Positions 18,269 to 28,327 of a stretch of DNA of 64,000 nt are shown here, in pieces. A program made the translations under genes and the position numbers. Numbering within the stretch: the first letter of the stretch is position 1; every line of letters starts with the position of its first letter. The stretch is from Stutzerimonas xanthomarina (lineage in GTDB: Bacteria > Pseudomonadota > Gammaproteobacteria > Pseudomonadales > Pseudomonadaceae). The stretch is from assembly GCF_003935375.1 (NCBI RefSeq), contig NZ_RHQM01000006.1, forward strand, positions 124,001-188,000, read 5' to 3'. Under the pieces are notes generated by a model that saw only the letters and a list, made by a program, of their open reading frames with translations, had not been told where the DNA came from and made no database searches.

Positions 18269-19195
18269 CTATCGGCTCTGGCTGCCCTCCTGACGCAGCA
18301 AGGCGTCCAGTGTGTCGAGCCGGGCGCCGTCGAATGCGGCCAGCGTACCCTGTTCGAAAACCCGTCGTGCCAGGCCGGTCAGTACCGAGCCCGGGGGCAG
18401 TTCGATATGCAGACGCACGCCGCGTTCGTAGGCGGTGCGCAGGGTGCCGTGCCAGTCGACGACGCGGCACATGTTGAAGGCCAGGTCGTCGCGCAGACGC
18501 TCGATATCGAATATCGGGCGTGCGGACGAGCTGCTCAGATAGCGAACTTGCGGAGCGCGCAGGCTGACGTCGGCGAAGGCTTCGGCCAGCTGCCGCGCCG
18601 GCTGCTCGAGCAGCACGCAATGCGACGGCACGCTCATCGCCAGGCGCCGCGCACAGGAGGCGCCGAGGGCCTTGGCGCGGGCGGCGACCGCGGCCATGGC
18701 GGCGTCGCTGCCGGCGATGACGAGCTGGTTGTCGGCGTTGATATTGGCCAGGTAGGCGGGCTCCGCGGCCTCCGTCAGCAGGCCCTCGACAGTGCCCAGC
18801 GACAGGCCGAGGATGGCGGTCATGCCGTAGCCCTGTGGGTAGGCCCGCTGCATCAGCTCGCCACGCAGCGAGACCAGCCGCACCGCATCGCGATAGTCCA
18901 GCGCCCCGGCGACCACCGCTGCGGCATAGGCGCCGATGGACAGCCCGGCGACATAGTCCGGCCGCTGGCCATCGCGCATCAGCAGCCGCGCTCCGGCGAC
19001 ACCGGCGATCAGCAGGCAAAGCTGCACGGCACGGGTCGATTGCAACGCGTCGGCCGAATCAAGCAGCAGCGCATCCTCACCCAGCACCGCACTGGCCTGC
19101 GTCAGGCATTCGTGCACTTCGGGCTCCTGCGGCAGGCGCTGGAGCATGCCGGGTTTCTGCGCGCCCTGGCCGGGAAAGGCGAACAGGCTGCTCAT
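18269..19195 (-). CDS. mdcH: Malonate decarboxylase holo-ACP malonyltransferase, epsilon subunit
   Basis: This acyltransferase of 308 residues loads malonyl from malonyl-CoA onto the decarboxylase carrier subunit and so starts the catalytic cycle. It has the FabD fold: 'FAFPGQGAQKPGM' at the start, the nucleophile elbow 'GLSIGAYAA' (Ser in GxSxG) near residue 90 and 'MSVPSHCVLLEQPAR', with the catalytic His, near 200. It overlaps mdcG by four bases. Confidence 0.93.
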   Translation of the reverse strand: MSSLFAFPGQGAQKPGMLQRLPQEPEVHECLTQASAVLGEDALLLDSADALQSTRAVQLCLLIAGVAGARLLMRDGQRPDYVAGLSIGAYAAAVVAGALDYRDAVRLVSLRGELMQRAYPQGYGMTAILGLSLGTVEGLLTEAAEPAYLANINADNQLVIAGSDAAMAAVAARAKALGASCARRLAMSVPSHCVLLEQPARQLAEAFADVSLRAPQVRYLSSSSARPIFDIERLRDDLAFNMCRVVDWHGTLRTAYERGVRLHIELPPGSVLTGLARRVFEQGTLAAFDGARLDTLDALLRQEGSQSR

Positions 19196-19809
19196 GCCGC
19201 ACGCCCCGCTTGCCAGGGATCGCCGACCAGCCGGGGGCCGTCCGCGGTCTTGACCAGCACCCGCGCGCCGTCACCGGCCCATTCCCTGAGCGCCACACCG
19301 CCCAGCGGGGTCTCCAGCTGCAGGTCGACGCGGCAGGCGCGGCGTTCCAGCAGCTGCAGCAACGGGCGCGCCTCGCTGCGTGGCAGCGGATGCTCGGTTC
19401 TGAGCAGCAGATCGAGATCGCTGTCTGGATGCGCCGTCGGGAGTCCGGTGGCGAGCTGAAAGCCCGCCGAGCCGGTGACGCCCCATACATACCCCAGCGC
19501 ATCGAGCAACGGGCGTAGCTCGGCCAGCACGCGGAACACCGGCAGATCCTCACTGGCCTGACGAGCGAGCAGATCTTCCGGCGCCAGCCGATGACCAACC
19601 TCCTCAACCGGCATCAGCGCGGCCAGGCGTTGATCACGCGTCGCCCCGCGCAACCCGACCGCCACCTGCCCAGGCGCGATGACGGCACGCCGCACCACCA
19701 CCGGCTGGCCAGCCGCGAGCACAGCGACCGCCCAGGCGGGCGCATCGGCCGGCAGTTGCTCGGGACGCATGCCCCAGAGCAGGTCGTGGGGGCGGGGAGT
19801 GTCGTGCAT
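19192..19809 (-). CDS. mdcG: Phosphoribosyl-dephospho-CoA transferase
   Basis: MdcG attaches the 2'-(5''-phosphoribosyl)-3'-dephospho-CoA group to the serine of the MdcC carrier protein. The protein of 205 residues starts 'PRPHDLLWGM' and shows the nucleotidyltransferase acidic motif 'DSDLDLLL' near residue 135, plus 'GDPWQAG' at the end. It overlaps mdcH by four bases and follows mdcE after a 71-base gap. Confidence 0.92.
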   Translation of the reverse strand: MHDTPRPHDLLWGMRPEQLPADAPAWAVAVLAAGQPVVVRRAVIAPGQVAVGLRGATRDQRLAALMPVEEVGHRLAPEDLLARQASEDLPVFRVLAELRPLLDALGYVWGVTGSAGFQLATGLPTAHPDSDLDLLLRTEHPLPRSEARPLLQLLERRACRVDLQLETPLGGVALREWAGDGARVLVKTADGPRLVGDPWQAGRAA

Positions 19810-19880
19810 CTACAGCCTCCTCGTGATTGTTGTTGTCGAGTCGCTGATGGGTTCGGCGGATACCGTCGCTCAGGTGTTCG

Positions 19881-20666
19881 CTACCACTGCGCGCGCAACA
19901 GCTCGCGCACCCGCGACGACGCCTCGCGGTTCGGCGCACCGAGTCGGCCGCGCAGGTCGCTGCTGCTGCCGATGTCCGCCACGGCCTTGTCCAGGCAGTC
20001 GCGCACCCGCTGCAGGTCGTCCGCCGAGGGCTGCTCGATGCTGTCCACCGAGAGGGTTTCCCAGAGCAGGCCGAGGGTCGCGTAGTTGTCGATGTCGTAG
20101 GCCATCGGCGGCACCGATTCGGCCAGCGCTTCCAGCTCCTCGACGCTGCGCAGGGTGATGCGCGCCGCGGCGGCCTTGCCCATGGCATGCACCATCACGC
20201 CCGGATCGCGCAGGGCGATGATCCGCTGGGCCTGATAACCGTGGGCGAGAAAGGCGCCGGACATGGCCTTGCCCACCAGCAACGCGATCACCGGATGCCC
20301 GGCCAGCCGCGCACGGGCATAGCCGTCCACGGCACCGGCTAGCGCCTGGTGAATGCCCAGCGCCTCCTCGCGGCGGCCATAGGCCTGGCTCGGCACGTCG
20401 ACCACGGCAACCAGCACACGCTTGTCGGCCTTGTCGCGATCGGCTTCGATGACCTCGTCGACCGCCTGACCCAGCGCCCAGCCTTCCAACAGGCCGACCT
20501 CGCCGTTGCGGGCACGCGGGAAGGGATTCTCGGCATCCGGCACCACGGCGATATAGCGGGCGGCGCGATTACCGAGGGTGCCATCGACCACCTTCACCGA
20601 GGCCGGATAGCCCGCCAGTGCCTGACCGCCGGCCAGGGCTTGCAACCAGTTCAGTCCACGGCTCAT
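19881..20666 (-). CDS. mdcE: Malonate decarboxylase gamma subunit
   Basis: MdcE forms, with MdcD, the malonyl-S-ACP decarboxylase that releases CO2 and regenerates acetyl-S-ACP. The product of 261 residues is a crotonase/carboxyltransferase-fold protein; the stretches 'VVDVPSQAYGRREEALG' and 'IALLVGKAMSGAFLAHGYQA' are family-typical, with the oxyanion-hole glycines in the latter. Its start overlaps the mdcD stop by four bases (ATGA). Confidence 0.93.
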   Translation of the reverse strand: MSRGLNWLQALAGGQALAGYPASVKVVDGTLGNRAARYIAVVPDAENPFPRARNGEVGLLEGWALGQAVDEVIEADRDKADKRVLVAVVDVPSQAYGRREEALGIHQALAGAVDGYARARLAGHPVIALLVGKAMSGAFLAHGYQAQRIIALRDPGVMVHAMGKAAAARITLRSVEELEALAESVPPMAYDIDNYATLGLLWETLSVDSIEQPSADDLQRVRDCLDKAVADIGSSSDLRGRLGAPNREASSRVRELLRAQW

Positions 20667-21529
20667 TGGGCATCTCCTTCGTAGAGGGTTCGCACGGCGG
20701 CGGCATCGAGCTGCGTGCGGGTGTCGACATCGGCCAGGCGCTGGAGGAACCAGGCGTGGCGGCGGCTGCGTGGCTGCAGCGGCTTACCGAGGGCGAACAG
20801 CTCATGCAGCTGCGCGCGGATGGCGTCGGTGTCGTCGGCCACGTAGGCGTCCACCAGCCCCGAGGCATAGCGCTGCTCGCCGCCAGTCAGGCTCCAGATG
20901 AACGGGCGGTCGCGGGAGTCGTACTCGTCGAGGCCGGCTTCCTGCTCGATCACCTGCGGGCCGTTGAGGCCGATGCGCGCTTCGCGGGTGGCCACCAGGT
21001 AGCTGCACAGGCCCGAGGCGATGCCCATGCCGCCGAAGCAGCCGACGGAACCGGCGACCACGCCGATCACCGGCTGGTAGTCGCGCAGTTCGACGATGGC
21101 CGCCTGGATTTCGGCGATGGCAGCCAGGCCCAGGTTGGCTTCCTGCAGACGCACGCCACCGGTTTCCAGCAGGAGCACGGCGCGGGTCGGGATGCCCTTG
21201 CGGTTGTCTTCGGCAGCCAGTTCCAGCGCACCGGCAATCTTCGCGCCGCCGACCTCGCCCATGCTGCCGCCCTGGAAGGCGCCTTCGATGGCGGCGATCA
21301 CCGCCGGCTGGCCGTCAATGGTGCCTTTGGCCACCACCACGCCGTCGTCGGCCTGGGTGACGATGCCCTGCTTCGGCAGCCAGGGCGAGGTGACGCGGTC
21401 GAACGGATCGAGCAGTTCGCGGAAGCTGCCGTCATCCAGCAGTGCGCGGGCACGCTGGCGCGCACCGAGCTCGACGAAGCTGCGCGACTCAAGTAAACGG
21501 GCCACGGTGTTAGCGGACACATCAGTCAT
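20663..21529 (-). CDS. mdcD: Malonate decarboxylase beta subunit (biotin-independent)
   Basis: The beta subunit has 288 residues and a carboxyltransferase fold related to acetyl-CoA carboxylase beta. Features visible include 'VTQADDGVVVAKGTIDGQ', 'VLLLETGGVRLQEANLGL' and 'VAGSVGCFGGMGIASGLC'. It works with MdcE. It overlaps both neighbours (mdcC by eight bases, mdcE by four), showing tight translational coupling. Confidence 0.94.
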   Translation of the reverse strand: MTDVSANTVARLLESRSFVELGARQRARALLDDGSFRELLDPFDRVTSPWLPKQGIVTQADDGVVVAKGTIDGQPAVIAAIEGAFQGGSMGEVGGAKIAGALELAAEDNRKGIPTRAVLLLETGGVRLQEANLGLAAIAEIQAAIVELRDYQPVIGVVAGSVGCFGGMGIASGLCSYLVATREARIGLNGPQVIEQEAGLDEYDSRDRPFIWSLTGGEQRYASGLVDAYVADDTDAIRAQLHELFALGKPLQPRSRRHAWFLQRLADVDTRTQLDAAAVRTLYEGDAQ

Positions 21530-21821
21530 GGCCGACCTCCTCCAGTCCCTGCTCCAGGCGCAGACGCACTACGCCGGGCGTGGCCCCAAAATCGTGAATA
21601 TCGATGTTCAGTGCCGGCAGGTTCTGCTCGCGGAACATCCGCTCGAACAGGCTCTTCCAGCGCTGCTCGGCACCATTGACCGAGGTGACCACCTGGATCG
21701 CCAGCTTGCCGGCCTGGCCGGGTTCCAGCAGCACTTCCAGATCGCCCGAGCCGACCACGCCGACCAGAGCCTTGCCGCGGGCGGGTTGCCCGGCGGCGAA
21801 TTCGAAAGACAGGGTTTCCAT
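21522..21821 (-). CDS. mdcC: Malonate decarboxylase acyl-carrier (delta) subunit
   Basis: This is the acyl carrier protein of the complex, with 99 residues. Ser25, in 'GVVGSGDLEVLL', is in the position known from Klebsiella to carry the phosphoribosyl-dephospho-CoA prosthetic group. I choose the ATG at 21821, which starts 'METLSFEFAAGQ', because GGGAG lies 9 bases upstream and the frame upstream of it is antisense-like filler inside mdcB. The gene starts two bases after the mdcB stop. Confidence 0.94.
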   Translation of the reverse strand: METLSFEFAAGQPARGKALVGVVGSGDLEVLLEPGQAGKLAIQVVTSVNGAEQRWKSLFERMFREQNLPALNIDIHDFGATPGVVRLRLEQGLEEVGHD

Positions 21822-21823
21822 GT

Positions 21824-22699
21824 TCAGTAGCTCCCAGTCGGCGCCGACGCGGCGGGCGCCAGACGGTCGAGGAATAAGGTGGCGGCAAGCAGGTCGGCGG
21901 CACCGCCCGGCGAGGCACGCAGCGACAACATCTCGCCTTCCAGTGCTCGCAGCTGGCGGCGCCCGGCGAGGCTGGCGCAACCGCCGGCAGCCAGTACGGC
22001 ACGGGCGCCCTGCTGCATCCGGGTCAGGCCGTCGAGGCCGGCGCGGTGCAGCACGCAGGTGTCGCTGAGCTCGGTCATGATCGCCAGCAACGCATCGAGC
22101 CGGGCGTTCTGCTCGCCGGCCCCGCCGCGGCGACTTACCAGCAGCTGCGGTAGGCCCTGTTCGATGACGGCAGGAAAGCCATGCTGCGCCTGCTCCCGTG
22201 CACCGAGCACACCATAGGTACGGCAGACTCGCGCGCCGTGGCTGTCGGACGTGACCGGTACGGCCGAGTCGCTCAAACGGGCCAGTGCCGCGGCCGTTGC
22301 CGCAACGCCTCGGGCGTCAGGCGCGTCGGCTTCCAGCGCCGCCGCCGCACTGAGCAGCCCCAGCGCCCAGATCGCCCCTCGATGGGTATTTACGCCACCC
22401 GTCACGCGGAGCATGTCGGCTTCGCCGTCGCGGCCCAGCTGGCCGAGGGTTTCGCGCAAGGGCTGGCCAACTTCGCCAATTTCCTGCGCCGCTTCGGCCA
22501 TCGCCTTGAACGCCGGCCACAGCGCATGGGCCGAGGCGTGCATCAGCCCCAGATGCAGATCGCTGTGCGCGCCACTGCCGCGTCGGTCGACCAGCCCCGG
22601 CTTGGGCGACAGGTCGGCCTCATCGACCAGCGCCTGCACCGCCAGATCGGCCAGGCGCTCGGCCGCGGTCGGCGCCTGTCGTGCAATGAGTGCGCTCAT
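21824..22699 (-). CDS. mdcB: Triphosphoribosyl-dephospho-CoA synthase
   Basis: MdcB makes the prosthetic-group precursor from dephospho-CoA and ATP, like CitG of citrate lyase. It has about 291 residues and the family start '[17 protein letters not shown]' near residue 28, followed by '[20 protein letters not shown]'. The ATG at 22699 overlaps the last base of the mdcA stop (TGATG), which supports this start over one at 22747. Confidence 0.92.
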   Translation of the reverse strand: MSALIARQAPTAAERLADLAVQALVDEADLSPKPGLVDRRGSGAHSDLHLGLMHASAHALWPAFKAMAEAAQEIGEVGQPLRETLGQLGRDGEADMLRVTGGVNTHRGAIWALGLLSAAAALEADAPDARGVAATAAALARLSDSAVPVTSDSHGARVCRTYGVLGAREQAQHGFPAVIEQGLPQLLVSRRGGAGEQNARLDALLAIMTELSDTCVLHRAGLDGLTRMQQGARAVLAAGGCASLAGRRQLRALEGEMLSLRASPGGAADLLAATLFLDRLAPAASAPTGSY

Positions 22700-24366
22700 C
22701 ACCAGCTCCTGAACTTGGCAGGCGGGTTGTAGAGGCCGCCGGACCACTCCACCAGCTCGGCGATGCTCTTAGCAGCGAGCAGTTCGCGGGTGGCGTCGTT
22801 GCGGCGGATGCCGAGGTCTTCCGGCAGGGCGATCAGCCCTTCGCGGCGCATGCGCTCGGTGTCCTTCGGGTTGTGCCGCAGGCCGATGCTGGTGACGCCG
22901 GCCACCGCGGCGATCATCGCCTGGCGTTCCTCCAGCGAGCGGGCCTTGTACAGGTAGGCGATGCCTTCCTCGGTGAGCAGGTGGGTGACGTCGTCGCCGT
23001 AGATCATGATCGGCGCCAGCGGCATGCCGCTCTTCTTCGCCACCTCGACCGCGTCGAGCTGTTCGACAAAGGTGGGTTTGCCACCCTCCTGGAAGGTCTC
23101 GACCATCTGCACCACGAGCTTCTTGCCGCGCTCGAGCATGGTCACCGGGGCTTCGCCACCGGGCATGGCCATATCGAGCCAGGCCGGGGTCGGGTGGCGG
23201 CGACCGCGCGGGTCGTGGCCCATGTTCGGCGCACCACCGAAACCGGCCAGACGACCGCGGGTGACGGTGGAGGAATGCCCGTCGCCATCGACTTGCAGGG
23301 TGGCGCCGATAAACAGGTCCACGGCGTACTGCCCGGCCAACTGACACATCATGCGGTTGGAGCGCATGGAGCCGTCGCGGCCGGTGAAGAACACGTCCGG
23401 GCGCTGAGCGATGTAGTTCTCCATGCCCAGCTCGGTGCCGAAGCAATGCACGCTCTCGACCCAGCCAGTCTCGATCGCCGGGATCAGCGTCGGGTGCGGG
23501 TTGAGCGTCCAGTTGCGGCAGATCTTGCCTTTCAGGCCGAGGGATTCGCCGTAGGTCGGCAGGATCAGCTCGATGGCTGCGGTGTTGAAACCGATGCCGT
23601 GGTTGAGCGACTGCACGTTGTGTTTTTCGTAGATGCCGCGGATCGCCATCATCGCCATCAGCACGTGCACCGGCTTGATATGGCGCGGGTCGCGGGTGAA
23701 CAGCGGCTCGATGTAGAAGGGCTTGTCCGCCACCACGACGAAATCGACCCAGCTCGCCGGGATGTCCACGCGCGGCAGTTCGTCGACGATCTCGTTGACC
23801 TGGACGATGACGATGCCGTCGCTGAAGGCGGTCGGCTCGACCAGCGCCGGGGTGTCTTCGGTGCTGGGGCCGGTGTAGATGTTGCCGTGGCGATCGGCCT
23901 GGAAGCCGGCCACCAGCGCGACGTTGGGGATCAGGTCCACCAAGAGGCGCGAGTAGAGTTCGATGTAGGTGTGGATGGCGCCGACTTCCAGCAGGCCGTC
24001 CTCGAGCAGCTGGCTGATGCGCAGGCTCTGCGGGCCGGCGAAGGAAAAGTCGAGCTTGCGCGCGATCTGCCGCTCGAACAGATCCAGGTGCTCGGCGCGG
24101 CTGACGCTCGGCATGATCATGTGCAGGTCGTGCAGCTTGCCGGGGTCGGCCTTGGCCAGGGAGCGGGAGAGGAAGTCCGCCTGCTTCTGGTTGTTGCCCT
24201 CGAGCACCACCCGGTCGCCAGGGGCGATCAGCAGTTCCAGGGCCTCGACGATCCGCTCGCTGGGCAGTACCACGCCATCGGCGAGGCTCTGCACATGATC
24301 GAGACGACGGGCTTTTTCAGCGCGACGACGCGACCACTGCGGCGGTGGGGAGATTGTTGTTGTCAT
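22699..24366 (-). CDS. mdcA: Malonate decarboxylase alpha subunit, ACP acyltransferase
   Basis: MdcA swaps acetyl for malonyl on the carrier protein (acetyl-S-ACP:malonate ACP transferase). The protein of 555 residues has a CoA-transferase fold and is close to the usual length of about 550. Recognisable parts are '[18 protein letters not shown]' and '[20 protein letters not shown]'. I choose the ATG at 24366 because GTGGAG lies 6 bases upstream. It is the first gene of an operon running mdcA-B-C-D-E-G-H-madL-madM, all leftward. Confidence 0.95.
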   Translation of the reverse strand: MTTTISPPPQWSRRRAEKARRLDHVQSLADGVVLPSERIVEALELLIAPGDRVVLEGNNQKQADFLSRSLAKADPGKLHDLHMIMPSVSRAEHLDLFERQIARKLDFSFAGPQSLRISQLLEDGLLEVGAIHTYIELYSRLLVDLIPNVALVAGFQADRHGNIYTGPSTEDTPALVEPTAFSDGIVIVQVNEIVDELPRVDIPASWVDFVVVADKPFYIEPLFTRDPRHIKPVHVLMAMMAIRGIYEKHNVQSLNHGIGFNTAAIELILPTYGESLGLKGKICRNWTLNPHPTLIPAIETGWVESVHCFGTELGMENYIAQRPDVFFTGRDGSMRSNRMMCQLAGQYAVDLFIGATLQVDGDGHSSTVTRGRLAGFGGAPNMGHDPRGRRHPTPAWLDMAMPGGEAPVTMLERGKKLVVQMVETFQEGGKPTFVEQLDAVEVAKKSGMPLAPIMIYGDDVTHLLTEEGIAYLYKARSLEERQAMIAAVAGVTSIGLRHNPKDTERMRREGLIALPEDLGIRRNDATRELLAAKSIAELVEWSGGLYNPPAKFRSW

Positions 24367-24448
24367 GGCGACTCCACAGGTTTTCCGCTTTGTGGAGCGC
24401 ACAGTAGGGAGGTGACCGAGGGGTCATCAATCAAGCAGCAGGCGCGAC

Positions 24449-24467
24449 CGTTACGCTTGGGTTAACG
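24449..24467. promoter_or_regulatory. Candidate MdcR operator upstream of mdcA
   Basis: A perfect inverted repeat CGTTA-N9-TAACG lies about 85-100 bases upstream of the mdcA start codon. The layout (short dyad, AT-rich arms, upstream of a LysR-controlled operon) fits a LysR-type site, and mdcR is in the same gene set. The site assignment is inference. Confidence 0.4.
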
Positions 24468-24539
24468 ATATGTCTGAACGGCCGGTTTGCGGAGGTGCAG
24501 CAGGCGCGGCGCATGGCGCGCCACGCCTGCTGGAGGCGG

Positions 24540-25367
<828 letters not shown>

Positions 25368-25500
25368 TTAGGGGCGCGCGCCGCGAAGGCAAAGCCTTGC
25401 GTGCGCCGACTGACCGCTGCGCTGACCGTCGAAGCTTCACCGAATGGTCATCGCAGGTTCACGGACGCTTAGCGGGACTGCAACAGAGCATGACTACCTT

Positions 25501-25514
25501 CTCGTCTAGACAAG
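25501..25514. promoter_or_regulatory. Candidate PhnF operator upstream of phnC
   Basis: CTCGTCTAGACAAG is a 14-bp palindrome with one mismatched pair, lying 41 bases before the phnC ATG. It shares an 11-base core (GTCTAGACAA) with the perfect palindrome at the start of phnF (28333-28346). GntR/HutC-family regulators such as PhnF bind GT-N-TAGAC-type palindromes, so PhnF is the natural candidate. Confidence 0.65.
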
Positions 25515-25554
25515 TTGGCCGACCTCCCCGGCCGCGCAGACGAGAGGGCAAGAC

Positions 25555-26385
25555 ATGAATGCGGCTATTCGAGTCGAGCGACTCAACAAGACCTTCGCCG
25601 GCAAGCAGGCGCTGTTCGACCTGGGTCTGGCGATACAGCCGGGCGAGATGGTGGCGCTGATCGGCGCGTCCGGTTCCGGCAAATCCACGCTGTTGCGCCA
25701 TCTGGCCGGCCTGGCCTGCTGCGACCGCTCCGCCGGCGGACGCATCGAGGTGCTCGGCCGCGAGGTGCAGGCCACCGGTCGCCTGCACGGCGAGGTACGC
25801 CGCCTGCGCGCCGACATCGGCTACATCTTCCAGCAGTTCAATCTGGTCACCCGCCTCAGCGTGCTGGACAACGTCCTGCTCGGCTTTCTCGGGCGCATGC
25901 CGCGCTGGCGCGGATCGCTGGGCATGTTCAGCGACGAGCAGAAGCGCCAGGCCATGGCCGCACTGGAGCGCGTCGGCCTGGCCGAGCGCGCCGCGCAGCG
26001 CGCCTCGACGCTCTCCGGCGGCCAGCAGCAGCGGGTGGCGATCGCCCGTGCGCTGACCCAGCAGGCCGAGGTGATCCTCGCCGACGAACCGATCGCCTCG
26101 CTCGACCCGGAGTCGGCGCGCAAGGTCATGGAAATCCTCGCCGACATCAACCGCCAGGACGGCAAGACCGTGGTGGTGACCCTGCATCAGGTCGATTACG
26201 CCCTGCGCTACTGCTCCCGCGCCGTGGCGCTCAAGGGCGGCCGCATCCATTACGACGGCCCCTCGGCGGCGCTCAGTGACCGCCTGCTCAACGACCTCTA
26301 CGGCGCCGATCTGGACGCCAGCCTGCTGTTCTCCGACCGCGCCCGCGCCGCCGAGCCGCGCCAGCTGCAGCTGGTCAACGGCTGA
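25555..26385 (+). CDS. phnC: Phosphonate ABC transporter ATP-binding protein
   Basis: PhnC powers phosphonate uptake and has 276 residues. Walker A '[11 protein letters not shown]' is near residue 36, the Q-loop is '[14 protein letters not shown]', the signature '[15 protein letters not shown]' and Walker B '[16 protein letters not shown]'. The insertion around '[17 protein letters not shown]' is characteristic of PhnC. It begins the phn operon, downstream of a putative PhnF operator. Confidence 0.95.
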   Translation: MNAAIRVERLNKTFAGKQALFDLGLAIQPGEMVALIGASGSGKSTLLRHLAGLACCDRSAGGRIEVLGREVQATGRLHGEVRRLRADIGYIFQQFNLVTRLSVLDNVLLGFLGRMPRWRGSLGMFSDEQKRQAMAALERVGLAERAAQRASTLSGGQQQRVAIARALTQQAEVILADEPIASLDPESARKVMEILADINRQDGKTVVVTLHQVDYALRYCSRAVALKGGRIHYDGPSAALSDRLLNDLYGADLDASLLFSDRARAAEPRQLQLVNG

Positions 26386-26431
26386 GCCGCCGCCACCCGA
26401 CAACCAACGCCACACCCCAGGAGTGATCTCC

Positions 26432-27436
26432 ATGTTGAAACGCTTCAGCCGCGCCCTCGCTGCCTCCACGCTGCTCGCCGGTGCGATGTTCGGTACCGCG
26501 CAGGCCGCCGAGACCATCACCTTCGGCATCATCTCCACCGAGTCCTCGCAGAACCTGCGCAGCGTCTGGGACCCCTTCCTCGCCGACATGAGCAAGCAGA
26601 CCGGCTACGAGGTGAAGGCCTTCTTCGCCCCCGATTACGCCGGGGTGATCCAGGGCATGCGCTTCGACAAGGTCGACCTGGCCTGGTACGGCAACAAGTC
26701 GGCGATGGAAGCGGTGGACCGTGCCGGCGGCGAAATCTTCGCCCAGACCGTCGCCGCCAACGGCAACCCCGGCTACTACAGCCATCTGATCGTGCACAAA
26801 GACAGCGCGCTGAACTCGGTCGAGGACGTGCTGAAGAACGCCAAGAGCCTGACCTTCGCCAACGGCGACCCGAACTCCACCTCCGGCTACCTGGTGCCCG
26901 GCTACTACGTGTTCGCCAAGAACAAGGTCGACGCCAGCCAGGCCTTCAAGCGCAGCCTCAACGGCAGCCATGAAGTGAACGCACTGTCGGTGGCGAACAA
27001 GCAGGTCGATGTCGGCACCTTCAACAGCGAAGGCATGGAGCGCCTGGAGATCACCGCGCCGGACAAGGCCGCGCAACTGAAGATCGTCTGGACCTCGCCG
27101 CTGATCCCGGCCGACCCGCTGGTATGGCGCAAGAGCCTGAGCGACGAGCAGAAGAACCGGCTGCGCGAGTTCTTCATGAGCTACGGCGCCAAGCCGGCCG
27201 AGAAGGAAATCCTCGCCGCGCTGCAGTGGGCACCGTTCCGCGCCTCCGACAACGATCAGCTGCTGCCGATCCGCCAGCTGGAACTGTTCAAGAAGCGCAG
27301 CGAAGTCGCCGCCGACAGCAAGCTCTCCGACAGCGACCGCCAGGCACAGCTGCAGGGCATCGACCAGGAGCTGGCCAAGCTGGAGCAGCGCATGGCCGAG
27401 CGCGAGCAGAAGAACGCCGCCGCCAAGGCCAGCTGA
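26432..27436 (+). CDS. phnD: Phosphonate ABC transporter periplasmic binding protein
   Basis: The protein has 334 residues, with a signal peptide ('ALAASTLLAGAMFGTAQA') and the PhnD fold. Family features are 'GIISTESSQNLRSVWDPF', 'KAFFAPDYAGVIQGMR', 'DLAWYGNKSAMEA' and 'NPNS'-like loops ('GDPNSTSGYLVPGYYVF'). These match the binding residues of phosphonate receptors. A charged, Gln/Glu-rich tail ends it. AGGAG lies 10 bases before the ATG at 26432; earlier in-frame starts lie inside phnC and are rejected. Confidence 0.94.
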   Translation: MLKRFSRALAASTLLAGAMFGTAQAAETITFGIISTESSQNLRSVWDPFLADMSKQTGYEVKAFFAPDYAGVIQGMRFDKVDLAWYGNKSAMEAVDRAGGEIFAQTVAANGNPGYYSHLIVHKDSALNSVEDVLKNAKSLTFANGDPNSTSGYLVPGYYVFAKNKVDASQAFKRSLNGSHEVNALSVANKQVDVGTFNSEGMERLEITAPDKAAQLKIVWTSPLIPADPLVWRKSLSDEQKNRLREFFMSYGAKPAEKEILAALQWAPFRASDNDQLLPIRQLELFKKRSEVAADSKLSDSDRQAQLQGIDQELAKLEQRMAEREQKNAAAKAS

Positions 27437-27498
27437 GCAACGCCGGGCGTGGCGCGCTGGCGCCACGCTCCCGTCCGCGCCGTTTTTGAGAACCGAAC

Positions 27499-28293
27499 AT
27501 GACCACTCTTAGCACCACACCGCCACTGGCGGGCAACGACAAGCGCAGCTGGCTGCGCCTGTTCGGCTGGGGCCTGTGCCTGGCCGTGCTGGCCTGGTCC
27601 TGGCAGGGCGCGGAGATGAATCCGCTGCTGCTGATCCGCGACAGCGCCAACATGGCGACCTTCGCCGCCGACTTCTTCCCGCCGGATTTCAGCAACTGGC
27701 AGCTGTACCTCAAGGAGATGGTCACCACGGTGCACATCGCCCTCTGGGGCACGCTGCTGGCGATCGTCTGCGCCATCCCGCTGGGCATTCTCAGTGCCGA
27801 GAACATCGTGCCCTGGTGGGTCTACCAGCCGGTGCGCCGGCTGATGGATGCCTGCCGTTCGATCAACGAGATGGTCTTCGCCATGCTCTTCGTCGTTGCC
27901 GTCGGCCTCGGCCCCTTCGCCGGCGTGCTGGCGCTGTGGATCAGCACCACCGGCGTCCTCGCCAAGCTGTTCGCTGAAGCCGTGGAAGCCATCGAGCCGG
28001 GCCCCGTGGAAGGCGTGCGCGCCACCGGAGCCAGTGCGCTGCAGGAAGTCATCTTCGGGGTGATTCCGCAGGTGCTGCCGCTGTGGATTTCCTACTCGCT
28101 GTACCGCTTCGAATCCAACGTACGCTCGGCCACGGTGGTCGGCATGGTCGGCGCCGGTGGCATCGGCGTGATCCTCTGGGAAGCCATCCGCGGTTTCCAG
28201 TTCGGCCAGACCGCCGCCCTACTGCTGATCATCATCGCCGTGGTGAGCCTGATCGACCTGCTCTCCCAGCGCCTGCGCAAGCTCTTCATCTGA
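27499..28293 (+). CDS. phnE: Phosphonate ABC transporter permease
   Basis: This inner-membrane permease of PhnCDE has 264 residues and about six segments. The ATPase-docking loop is '[17 protein letters not shown]', and '[19 protein letters not shown]' is the signature of PhnE-type permeases. It has a typical N-terminal cytosolic stretch rich in T and P. The phnF frame follows within four bases. Confidence 0.94.
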   Translation: MTTLSTTPPLAGNDKRSWLRLFGWGLCLAVLAWSWQGAEMNPLLLIRDSANMATFAADFFPPDFSNWQLYLKEMVTTVHIALWGTLLAIVCAIPLGILSAENIVPWWVYQPVRRLMDACRSINEMVFAMLFVVAVGLGPFAGVLALWISTTGVLAKLFAEAVEAIEPGPVEGVRATGASALQEVIFGVIPQVLPLWISYSLYRFESNVRSATVVGMVGAGGIGVILWEAIRGFQFGQTAALLLIIIAVVSLIDLLSQRLRKLFI

Positions 28294-28327
28294 CGGAGTG
28301 AGGGCCAGCGCGGCCTTCGAAAAAACC

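Noticed and set aside
22690..24465. A 591-residue plus-strand frame across mdcA
   Set aside because: It is the exact antisense of mdcA, is rich in Ala/Gly/Val/His with no domain, and mdcA is a complete known gene.
25380..25500. A Pho box upstream of phnC
   Set aside because: I looked for CTGTCAT-like direct repeats spaced by 11 bases. Only weak half matches were found.
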